Made by a program: the position numbers and the translations under genes. From the NCBI GenBank assembly GCA_030272585.1, contig BSYQ01000002.1:4526001-4590000 (forward strand): 64,000 bases of DNA, given 5' to 3'. The stretch is from Bryopsis sp. KO-2023 (lineage: Eukaryota > Chlorophyta > Ulvophyceae > Bryopsidales > Bryopsidaceae). Below are positions 46,431 through 55,237 of this stretch, in pieces. Position 1 is the stretch's first letter. Every line of letters begins with the position of its first letter. Under the pieces are notes generated by a model. The model was not told the origin of the DNA. It saw nothing but the letters and a program-made list of their open reading frames with translations, and made no database searches.

Positions 46431-48203
46431 ATGGCTGACCGTGAACACGCATTGGCAGTGCGCGAGCCTCAAATTGAAGAGCCAGGGATTGAACCTGAGT
46501 TCGATGAGGAATTGCCTGACGCACCCAATGTTGTGTACCAGCAAATAAACGTCCAGAACATCCACAATGTCCAGCAAGCAGCTGTCGATATAGACATGGG
46601 AGCTGATGCGGAAGCCTTAAGAGAGGATGTGGATGCGGTCCATGACCGTGTGGACGATTTAGCCCACGGGCTAAGGGGTCACCTGCAGCAAGTTGACCAG
46701 ACACTGGGGCAGAGGCTAGCCCATACTGAGGCCTCTGTGTCTAACCAACTGGCTGGCGCATCAGAGGTGATCGGGCAGACGCTGGAAACACAGCACCAGC
46801 ATGCGAAACAGGTTGAGGCCACACAGCATGCGGTGGTGTCGCAACAGGAGAAGCTGGATTCAGTAGCGGCTCAACATAGTCGATACGAGCAGAGGCTATT
46901 ACGCCAAGATATCGATCATAGAAAGGAAAGAGCCGAGATCAGAGCTTCTGTGGATGCAATAACGATGAGAATGGATGCCGCAGACATTCAAGCGGATTCT
47001 CGTTTTGCTGACCTAAAAACCATGGCTGAAGCATCAGCACTTCAGTTAAAACAGCTCTCCGAGTTATCCCTTGTACAAGGGCGGAGAATTGAAGGGTTAT
47101 TAGGAACTGTTGCAGATTCCAACGAAAAAGTCGAGCGGACTCTAGAATTGTTTCGGGAGTCCTTGCACAAACAAGGTGCTGAGGTGAAGCGTTTGCAGAG
47201 CTCAAGAGTAGCAATTCAAAAAGATTTGATTGCCTTGGAGAAAAAGGCATCCAAAACCTGGGATCAGCAGCAAGATGCAGCTGATGTGGTTGCCTTAAGA
47301 TTATCTGGCCTGGAACGAAGCATGGAGGATGTGAGTGGCGGAAGTCAGAGTGCCCAAAGTGGAAGTGATGCTCGTGCAGTATCACCAGAGCGTGAAGAAT
47401 CAACTTCCCCTGAGCCTGAGGACTCAGCCTTTGGGATGCCGCTGCCGAAGAAATCAGTAAAGCAGTTGGCTGCATCATGGCCGCCACTAGACCAAAGCTT
47501 CGCGGTAGGAATGGTTGGGGCAGGAACCTCAACAATACCGGCTCCTCCAGCAGTACAGGCCGAGGAGGGTGAAATTGTTGCTGCAGAAGCACCACCATGC
47601 ACTGCAGTGGACAGCGCACCAGACGCTGATTTCACATTCCCTCAATTGATACCTCCAAGTACAAGAGCTCAGCCTGGTATACGCATCTCAGAACCCGACT
47701 CTGCCGATGGATCACGTAGACCCACACGAACTAACCCAAGAGTTCTCTCCTCAGCAGAAGTGCTATATCAAATTGACCTTGAGCGTGCTAAGGCACAGGT
47801 CAGAGAAGAGAAAGGAAAAGAACCCATGCAGATCCCCACACGTACTGGAAGATTGGGACTTGGGTTAAGTGCTTTGGGAGCAAGGGTAGAAAATAATCCC
47901 TTTGCTGCACTTGGTTCATATACCACAAATTTTGCAAATGAGTTGGGGTTTTTATATAGGGAGTTGGCCGTTGTTGGCAAAATCACGCACAGGGCCGAAA
48001 TTTATAAGAGATTCAAGGATACGTTGAACATTGTGATGGCAAACTCTTTTCAGTTAGCAATGGAGAAAAGAAACCAGGAGTTCGAATTCTTTACTGATTG
48101 GAGTGCACAAGCCATTGGCTATGTTTTGTTACAAAAGGGTAGGCCCATCCAAACGGGATCTGGAGCAACTAAAATACGAATAAACAATTCTCGAGTTTTC
48201 TAG
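46431..48203 (+). CDS. gag-like protein fused to RNase H remnant
   Basis: 590 codons from ATG at 46431. The N-terminal half is a long coiled coil rich in Gln, His and Ala (residues about 40-320). A conserved motif VGMVGAGTST lies near residue 360. The capsid-type domain and zinc knuckle of the family 2 Gag are not seen. The C-terminus instead reads NQEFEFFTDWSAQAIGYVLL (about residues 550-570), the start of a Ty3-type RNase H. An internal deletion has therefore joined gag in frame to RNase H, removing protease and reverse transcriptase. The frame then ends at TAG. Confidence 0.82.
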   Translation: MADREHALAVREPQIEEPGIEPEFDEELPDAPNVVYQQINVQNIHNVQQAAVDIDMGADAEALREDVDAVHDRVDDLAHGLRGHLQQVDQTLGQRLAHTEASVSNQLAGASEVIGQTLETQHQHAKQVEATQHAVVSQQEKLDSVAAQHSRYEQRLLRQDIDHRKERAEIRASVDAITMRMDAADIQADSRFADLKTMAEASALQLKQLSELSLVQGRRIEGLLGTVADSNEKVERTLELFRESLHKQGAEVKRLQSSRVAIQKDLIALEKKASKTWDQQQDAADVVALRLSGLERSMEDVSGGSQSAQSGSDARAVSPEREESTSPEPEDSAFGMPLPKKSVKQLAASWPPLDQSFAVGMVGAGTSTIPAPPAVQAEEGEIVAAEAPPCTAVDSAPDADFTFPQLIPPSTRAQPGIRISEPDSADGSRRPTRTNPRVLSSAEVLYQIDLERAKAQVREEKGKEPMQIPTRTGRLGLGLSALGARVENNPFAALGSYTTNFANELGFLYRELAVVGKITHRAEIYKRFKDTLNIVMANSFQLAMEKRNQEFEFFTDWSAQAIGYVLLQKGRPIQTGSGATKIRINNSRVF

Positions 48204-48436
48204 GTGAAAGGCATTATCTTTGCTTTGAACCAAATAAAACAAATTGCTAAAGGGGGAAGGGTGACAATTTGGACAAATTCGGATAGTTCAAGGCAAAAAT
48301 TTGCAAACGCCAACTACATAGCTGATATTGATGCCCGGGTAATGCGTTTACTAGGTTTTTGGTAGGTAACTTTCATAGAGGTAGTGAGTTGTCCTTTCGG
48401 TTTTTGCTAGGCCAACAAGATAAGTTAGCTGATATT

Positions 48437-48538
48437 TTGTCACGTTGGGAACAGAATAAATAAATACAAGTAGAGGTAGAGGAGACGTTGTCACGTTGGG
48501 AACAGAATAAACAAATACAAGTAGAGGTAGAGGAGACG
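48437..48538 (+). repeat. 51-bp tandem duplication
   Basis: 48437-48487 and 48488-48538 differ at a single position. The unit is 17 codons long and repeats the SRWEQNK end of the RNase H remnant. Confidence 0.95.
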
Positions 48539-48631
48539 AATATATTCCCCAAAGGGTGGGAGGAACTACTACTTGAAGGCCATTACGGGATCACGAGGAC
48601 GCAAATGCGGGCAAAGGAGCTGGGCAGGGAG

Positions 48632-48851
48632 CAGAGTTGTGCCGAAGTCGTTTTTTCGACAACGGCAACGGCCGTTAACAGCGTTAACGATTAACGGCCG
48701 TTGTCGTTGTCGCAAAAACGACGTCGGCACGACTCTGATACATTTTCCAATAATTTATCATTTTTTCAAAATCTCAAACGCACGATTGTCGACGAGCTGA
48801 TTGGCGGTTGGGAGCCAGAGATGTGCGCCCTTTCAACGGCGCACAACTCTG
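48632..48851. mobile_element. foldback MITE, hAT-like
   Basis: 220 bp flanked by GCAGGGAG at 48624-48631 and 48852-48859, an 8-bp duplication as made by hAT transposases. The ends are CAGAGTTGTGC and its complement. The left part (48632-48678 with 48691-48737) is a hairpin with 43 of 47 paired; the right end (48816-48829 with 48838-48851) is a second hairpin. It sits inside the integrase zinc domain of the family 1 element. Confidence 0.9.
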
Positions 48852-49096
48852 GCAGGGAGATAACGAACGCTTTTTTAGCTGGAGTAGTGGCGGAGTGTCA
48901 GGTATGCCAACAATTCTCTCTGGTCCAAGAACCAATCGAATATGGGAACGTAAGAGAGGGTGAATCACCTGACTATATTTTGGGAGTGATTTTATTGAGC
49001 CTTTGCCTACTTCATCAGATATCAATATCAATGTTACCTCCAGTTTACATGGTGGAGTTAAAGATTAGCAACACCACATGTGTGAAGGAGAAATGA

Positions 49097-51563
49097 TGCC
49101 GTGAATAACGAAAAAGGTCGAACAACTGAACGCCGAAGTCGCACGTCTTGCCCCAAGAAAGAACAAATGAATATTTCTCATTTAGAAATATTGACACATA
49201 ATGCTTTAAAAAAAACCGGAGAAGATCGATATTGTTTTTCAAAAAGTCGATCGCCAAGTTAGACGGATAAAAGGAAAACCCTTTCAAACGTAATCAACTT
49301 GAAGTGCACTGGCAAGATGTCTCAAACCTGAACCCATCCATACAAACTAGACTTACGATTGGATATCTTTCATAGGTAATTGAGCGGACTTATCTCGAAA
49401 ATAGCCTCTTTAGTCGTTGCGATCAAGGAAAGTTGATTCGATTCTGCAACAAATGGTCGTGTTTCCAACCGTCGAAATATTGAACCAAAAGGTTGGCTCA
49501 TAAGTTCCGGTCCGTCCGATTTGATTCTGAACACATCGCCGTCGTTGATGCTGTCGAATTAATGAATTGAGGCGAGTTTTTCCTTGACAAGTTTTGAGAA
49601 AGGGGAGAACAACATTTTACGAATATCAGACAACAAAAAATATTGAAAAAGGGAGAACGATTAAACGATTGAACGCTTTTTCTATTTTCTTATCGAAGTC
49701 AGATTTTTTTTTACTTTTGTTTTCGGAATTAGCGTTTTATTTTTTTATTTTTTTTATTGAAGTCAGATTTTTTTTTACCTTTTTTTTCGGAGTTAGATTT
49801 TTATTTTTACTTTAATGGTTTCGAAGCTTTTTTTTTTTTTCGGAGTTCTTTATGGCGAAGTTTCTTTTACATACACCTACGTGTCCGCCTGGTTTTTTGG
49901 GATTAGAATATATTTCAAAGAGATAGAGGTTCCACCCGACGTTGGATTGCAACGAGAAGGAGATAACGAAAAATTGATAATTTGGAAGAAGTATAGCGCC
50001 ACTCTTTGGTGGTTGTGACTTGGGGTTCGATTCCCCGAGGTGACGATTCAGTACTGGATGACAGAAAATTCGGCTCACATATTGCAATAAAAGGATCAAT
50101 TTTCTTCGTGGTTAAGCTGGTGAAGGAGCTGGTGGGGAAATTTCGAGTAACAATATAAGCACAAGTAAAAACTTGTCAAGAGAAACTCCGGTCGAACGTT
50201 TTGGGGGGGTTCGTATCTTTCACAATAAGGCTAAATTAATTAATTGTACTTATCTTTTCGCATTGAGCGAAGGATGTTCTGAAGGGAACTTAATTGCTGC
50301 CAGGATGCAATCTTTGTTCCCTTTACAAGGTTGCTATTGAGTCTTTCGGATCAAACCCCTAGATATAGTCGCCCTTTGCGCAGAAGCTCGAATACTATAG
50401 CGACGCCCTCTGTCCGGAGCTTCGGCATTTGGAAACACGTGTTGACGACCTGCACATCAAGCGCAAAACGAAACTTTTCTGGTCCGGGTTTAGGCATTGT
50501 TTTAACCGGGGACTCTTTAAAGGATTTTGAACGTGCATGTATAGTTGATATGATATGGTCAAAGGTTGAAAGCTTCAAAAAACGTTTATTAGGGTGTTGC
50601 TTGCGCAGTTGTCCCCACAGGACCCAACCCCGATCGAATTATGTTCAACCATGGGCGCATGGTTATATGAAAAAAAAAGGGATGTGGAAGGTGAAGCAAT
50701 GGTTGTGTGTGCCTCTGTAGGTGAAAGAACTGTTGAGTTCTTTGCGAGGTAAGTTGAAGTTTGACAAATAACCAAATAATCAGTCCAACACCACAATGAG
50801 ACTAGCCGAAACTGAATAACAAATATTGTTTTTTTTTTTGTTCCAAAATGTTTTCGTGTTCACCCAAAGTACCACCCACGGCGATGAACGACATGGTATA
50901 ATCCGCCCATGGCTAACCGATCCCCGGGAGCTTTCATAATTGAAAGTGCAAGCCGAATATGAAATATGATTTTTTTTTTGATTTTTTTTATAGAGACGAT
51001 TTAAATCACGTTCTCCAACATTGCAAGGACCATGTGGCTTTAGATAGATTTTTTCTAGAAGTCCGAAATAAAGTAATATCGGATTTGGATTCGGACTAGT
51101 TTTTTGTTTTGTTTTTTTTTCTTTGAGTAAGTTCATTTTGTAATAAAACTTGTTATGAACGTTGGTTCTCCAAAATACTTACCGGTCAGCGATCTCTACG
51201 TTTTAATAAGTACGAAGGATGCATAGTTTTTTGGCGCAAACGTTCATTCCGGGCCTGGGATAACAACACGGACCTAGCACAGTTCGCTCCTCAAGTGCGG
51301 GACATCCCAAAAAATGTTTTCTAGGCGGTAATAGACATAGGCGTGATTACAAACACCATCAACCTTTTGCAAGAAGTGTGGAAACTTCTCTAGCTTATAT
51401 TTTCTTATTACCTGTTGTACCATAGCCATGTTTTTCGTTGATATATGTGTGGTGGGGGCTGAATACCAATAATGACGATATGTTTTTGTTTTTTTTTAGT
51501 TCAAAAGTTTTTTGAAGTTATCAAGAGGTGCTATGGAGTCGTTCCAAAGTCCCACATCATAGA
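49097..51563. other. no supported gene
   Basis: T-rich tracts and short frames. Near 49995-50045 a T-arm-like TGGGGTTCGATTCCCCG occurs without a pairing acceptor stem. Nothing else was recognised. Confidence 0.45.
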
Positions 51564-51568
51564 AATGC

Positions 51569-51671
51569 TGATAGTAGTAACTCGGGTTTGGGGTGTTATG
51601 TAGTACAATTGGGAGTACGACAGGGTTTATAGGGCAGGGGGCCCTCCTGTAAAAATTAATCTTCCCAGTGA

Positions 51672-51708
<37 letters not shown>

Positions 51709-51740
51709 CTTGTGTCTCGGGGTCCTAGACCCCCTTATCA
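51569..51740 (+). repeat. 5' LTR, family 2
   Basis: 172 bp, TGATAGTAG...CCTTATCA, with a (CT)n(GT)n microsatellite near its 3' third. Very short for a Ty3/gypsy LTR. Confidence 0.96.
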
Positions 51741-51742
51741 TT

Positions 51743-51754
51743 TGGTTTCGGAGC
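51743..51754 (+). promoter_or_regulatory. primer-binding site
   Basis: TGGTTTCGGAGC, two bases after the LTR, identical to the site in the family 1 element and close to the initiator-Met tRNA complement. Confidence 0.8.
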
Positions 51755-52399
51755 TGGTCGAGGCCAGGCGCACTCCACAGGCGAACTCGCGCAACCCCCC
51801 AAAAGATCTGACCCTAGGGATTACTAAATCCCACAGATCTGGAACTCGTTAGTTCCAAGGGGCGTGAGAGGGCGAAGATACCTTTCGAGAGTGAGCGATA
51901 CTCTCGCGTTGTCGCTTACAGCGTCCAGGCGAAGTCGCGAAACAATCGGAGTCCACTAGTGAACTGACTCTCAGATCTATAGATCTGTAGAAGTCGAGAG
52001 AAAAACGTCGGAAAAGCGCAGGAAAAACAGTCGTTCGGGCAGGCGACCGCGTGAGCAGACGTTCGAAACACGAACGTGCGACTGTACCCCGGAAAGTTCG
52101 GAAACGAGAGCGAGACGACTCTGGTTCTGACGACCTGACAGAAACCAGACCGTCCACCGCCCCGTCCGATTACTAACAGTCACTCTTTCCGGAGGACAAG
52201 TACCGCACCGTCTGATTCCAGTCGGAATTACTAAATATCGCTGGAAAAACTGACGACGGATAGTAGCTTACACCCAAACACTGTCTGACACCAGAAAGTT
52301 CCCATCTTTTCCCGCGGAAAAGTCGGAAACAGTTCTACGGAAAAACCGAGAACTTTCCTGTTCGCTAACACAATTCCCGGCGGATTTCACTCAAATAAC
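51755..52399 (+). other. retroelement leader (5' untranslated region)
   Basis: 645 bases before gag with no useful plus-strand frame. Presumably holds packaging and dimerisation signals. It includes one copy of a TTCCCATCTTTTCCC motif (about 52299-52313) that recurs three times after pol. Confidence 0.7.
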
Positions 52400-55237
52400 A
52401 TGTCCGGCCAGACGCCGCCACAACTACCACCTATTCCACCTCCCGAGGAGGAAGTGGTGGAGGATAACCAACTAATTCCCGTGGTCTATCCAGATGTGGT
52501 GCACCCACCAGCGCAGCAAATACATGATTTGCAGTGGGACAGACATGTACCCGACCAGGTTGAGGAACCGGACGCAGACTTAGACTCTGAACAAGAGTCG
52601 GAAGAGTCCGGGGACGAGGAGTATGATGAGGATATGGAGGACGTCCCGACAATAGAAGTCACCAACATCCTTCACCATGAACATCAGCACATAAACGTCC
52701 ACCAGCAGGAGGTGCACGTTCATGGTGTGGACGAGGGACAACTTAGGGACACAGCTGAGCATGTGTATGCCGCTGTCTCCTCGAATGTGCAAGAGGTCGC
52801 ACAAAACCTGGAAGGACAAGTTCACGAGCAGGTTCAGCGTGCAGAGTCGATCTTAAAAGGCGACCTGAAAGAGGAATATGAGCAGTTCGTGCTCTATGTC
52901 AGGAAGGAGGCCCAGAAGCTGGTCAAACACAATACTGAGTCTATAGAAAGACAACAGAAATTGTTAGACCACCAGCACAAATTGCTGGAACAGAATATAA
53001 AGTCCACAGAGCGGATCGACAGAAATCTGTTGGGTAAATACGATAACGAGGCTATTCTGCAAGAGCGACTCGATCGACTGCAGGAATCAGCCCGTACCCA
53101 AGCTGAAGCTGTTGATCAGACCAATGCGCTCAGGGAGAAACAAATTCTGTCTCTGCAAGCCTCTCTGACAAAAGTTGCTGAAGGTATGCGCCTACAGCAG
53201 ACAACGCTGGATAACCTTGCTAGGACTACTGATGAGTCTCGGTGCGAGCAAGTCGACCACCAAGGCCAGCTAGACACACTCTCAGGCTTGGTAAGCCAGA
53301 GCCTAAAAGTGTTGCGGGACTTACACCAAGCCGAAGAACAACGCAAACAAAGAAGAGCGGAACGAGGCAGTGTGAGTTCTGATGACACTGCAGGAGGACA
53401 CAGGTCGATGCAACTGATGGAGAAATTTCTATTAGACGCGACAGAGAAACAGCAGACTTTGGAAAGTAACCTATCCAAGTATGTTGATTCTAAGTTCAAA
53501 GAAACACTGAGTGCGTGGAAAAAACGGGAGAAAGTTCGAGTCCCGGCTCAGGACCCAGTTGTAGTGGGTATGATGGGAGCAGGAACTGGCACGGTCACTT
53601 TGCCGGCCACGACAGCTGCAGCCACAAGCGTTCCTTTTGTGTCATCCACTCCTCTTACCAGTATCCCATTTCCGGTACCACCTGTTCCGGATCTGAGTAC
53701 TTTTACTGGTCTAACCACGTTAGGAGGATTGGGTGGTCGCATCCCATCGACAACTGTCGCAGACTCCGTGGGTGGAGGTTCTCCATCTTCCTGGGGTTTA
53801 TTTACATCCCCAAGAACACGGACGGCATGGAGTCTTGCGCCGCCACAAACCATGGCAATGGGCGCACCATTCGGCCAAGCGGGTCAACTTGGCACAGCCA
53901 GACCCATACTTAGTGCCCCTGTAACGAGTGTGTTACCACCAACGACATCCATGTTAACACAACCACTGACGACAGTTCCGCTGTCTGTCTTCTATCCAAT
54001 CCCGGCTCTTAACACCCAACCTGGTATGCAACCAGGAAACCAACCAGGCACCCAACCAAGTTTGGGACAATCCGTAACCCAATACGGAGCACCTTCCGCG
54101 AGTAACCCGTATTACGGGTGGGGTTCTTATCCCTCAACTCCATCAAGCCAGCCACAGGGTGGAAATCGATCTGGTGGTGGTGGAGGGGGACCCGGAGGTG
54201 GGCCTGGGGGTGGAGGCGGAGGCGGAGGAGGACCACCTGGAAGTGGAGGGGGATCTTTCCTTTCCGGACCAGGTGGAGGTGGGGGTGGTGGATGGCCGTA
54301 CCACCCAGGTGGAGGTGGCGGTGGCGGAGGTGGAGGTGGGGGTCCTCCAGACCCTAACCAAGGCTTTGCTGCTCCGCAAGATCGCCACGGACGGATTCCG
54401 TCATCCGTTCGTATTCCTTTCCCAAAGGCCTTCTCAGGTGATGGTCAGCGATGGATCAGAGATTGGCAACTAGAAATGACGGTCTATTGCCAGACTTTGG
54501 ACATCGATGAGAGCGTATGGTTCAGGCTCTTCCGCAGTAACCTGACCGGAGCTGCTGCTCAGTGGCGAAACGTCCAGGATCTGCGTACAAGGGAAGGAAA
54601 AAGACATCCAATCACAAATTGGATTGAGTTTGTTGAGGAACTGGTCCAAGCATTTGAACCCACCAGAATGTCTGATGTAGCCAGGCGCTCCTTACGGAAC
54701 CTGAAACAGACTGGGTCAGTGCATCAGTACATTGTTGCTTTTCGAGAACAAGTGCTGAGGATTCCCAACATGACAGATGAAGAACAATACTTCTTCTTCG
54801 TGGACGGGTTAAAGTTCCATATCAAACAACAAACTGTGGCTCAAGTGCCGCACGGCATTGAGTTGGCGATCCAGACGGCGGCTCGTCTTGATGCTATTGC
54901 CTCATCCGGAGGAGGAAACTTTCGTGGCCGCGGACGGTGGCGCGGAGGTAAAGGCCGAGGCCAAAATAAAAAGCAAAACCAACCCCAGACTGATAAGGCA
55001 AACCAGATGGGTGGCCAACAGCAACCTCAGCCAGACCAGGCACAAAACATTGGCCAAGGTCGAGGTCGGGGACGGGGTGGTGGCCGAGGTCGCGGACGAG
55101 GTGGTGGCAGGAATCAAGGACGTGGAGGTGGAGGCGCAAATCCCAAATGCTATATGTGTGGAAAAACTGGACATATTCAAAGTAAGTGTCCAGAGGGCGA
55201 AAAGTTCAAGAAATGGTTAAACGAAAAAGCCGGATGA
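52400..55237 (+). CDS. gag: Gag polyprotein, family 2 chromovirus
   Basis: 945 codons, about twice the usual chromoviral Gag. Order: Pro-rich and acidic N-terminus (to about 95); long coiled coil (about 110-330); motif VGMMGAGTGT (from residue 388); Pro/Thr-rich linker; Gly tracts (about 590-650); capsid-type retrotransposon Gag domain (about 672-830, with RWIRDWQLEM and FVEELVQAFEP); RG-rich basic region; one zinc knuckle C-x2-C-x4-H-x4-C (C917, C920, H925, C930). It would assemble the particle and bind the genomic RNA. The N-terminal extension is shared in type with the family 1 protein at 46431, although the capsid part there is lost. It ends at TGA overlapping pol. Confidence 0.95.
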   Translation: MSGQTPPQLPPIPPPEEEVVEDNQLIPVVYPDVVHPPAQQIHDLQWDRHVPDQVEEPDADLDSEQESEESGDEEYDEDMEDVPTIEVTNILHHEHQHINVHQQEVHVHGVDEGQLRDTAEHVYAAVSSNVQEVAQNLEGQVHEQVQRAESILKGDLKEEYEQFVLYVRKEAQKLVKHNTESIERQQKLLDHQHKLLEQNIKSTERIDRNLLGKYDNEAILQERLDRLQESARTQAEAVDQTNALREKQILSLQASLTKVAEGMRLQQTTLDNLARTTDESRCEQVDHQGQLDTLSGLVSQSLKVLRDLHQAEEQRKQRRAERGSVSSDDTAGGHRSMQLMEKFLLDATEKQQTLESNLSKYVDSKFKETLSAWKKREKVRVPAQDPVVVGMMGAGTGTVTLPATTAAATSVPFVSSTPLTSIPFPVPPVPDLSTFTGLTTLGGLGGRIPSTTVADSVGGGSPSSWGLFTSPRTRTAWSLAPPQTMAMGAPFGQAGQLGTARPILSAPVTSVLPPTTSMLTQPLTTVPLSVFYPIPALNTQPGMQPGNQPGTQPSLGQSVTQYGAPSASNPYYGWGSYPSTPSSQPQGGNRSGGGGGGPGGGPGGGGGGGGGPPGSGGGSFLSGPGGGGGGGWPYHPGGGGGGGGGGGGPPDPNQGFAAPQDRHGRIPSSVRIPFPKAFSGDGQRWIRDWQLEMTVYCQTLDIDESVWFRLFRSNLTGAAAQWRNVQDLRTREGKRHPITNWIEFVEELVQAFEPTRMSDVARRSLRNLKQTGSVHQYIVAFREQVLRIPNMTDEEQYFFFVDGLKFHIKQQTVAQVPHGIELAIQTAARLDAIASSGGGNFRGRGRWRGGKGRGQNKKQNQPQTDKANQMGGQQQPQPDQAQNIGQGRGRGRGGGRGRGRGGGRNQGRGGGGANPKCYMCGKTGHIQSKCPEGEKFKKWLNEKAG

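Larger units (their letters stand above)
45866..49080 (+). mobile_element. decayed Ty3/gypsy element, family 1
   Basis: 5' LTR, primer-binding site and gag are present, followed by broken RNase H and integrase pieces. The reverse transcriptase and protease core are missing and no 3' LTR occurs in the window, so the right boundary is only the last recognisable integrase-like sequence. It is interrupted by a MITE at 48632-48851. Confidence 0.85.
48204..49080 (+). pseudogene. RNase H and integrase remnant
   Basis: Continuation of pol in shifted frames. KGIIFALNQIKQ is followed by QQDKLADILSRWEQ, the end of RNase H. Then GHYGITRTQMRAKEL (His part) and, beyond the MITE, VVAECQVCQQF (Cys part) of the integrase HHCC zinc domain. 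The catalytic DDE core is not recognisable. Confidence 0.75.

Noticed and set aside
49985-50045. tRNA with T arm TGGGGTTCGATTCCCCG
   Set aside because: The acceptor AGGTGAC has no upstream partner and the D arm is missing.
51951-51958. CACTAGTG near 51.95 kb as a CACTA end
   Set aside because: It is only an 8-base palindrome in the retroelement leader, with no partner or subterminal repeats.
53548-53853. Minus-strand and alternative-frame ORFs across gag, pol and ORF3
   Set aside because: Shadows of long, motif-bearing plus-strand frames and of the Gly-rich repeats.
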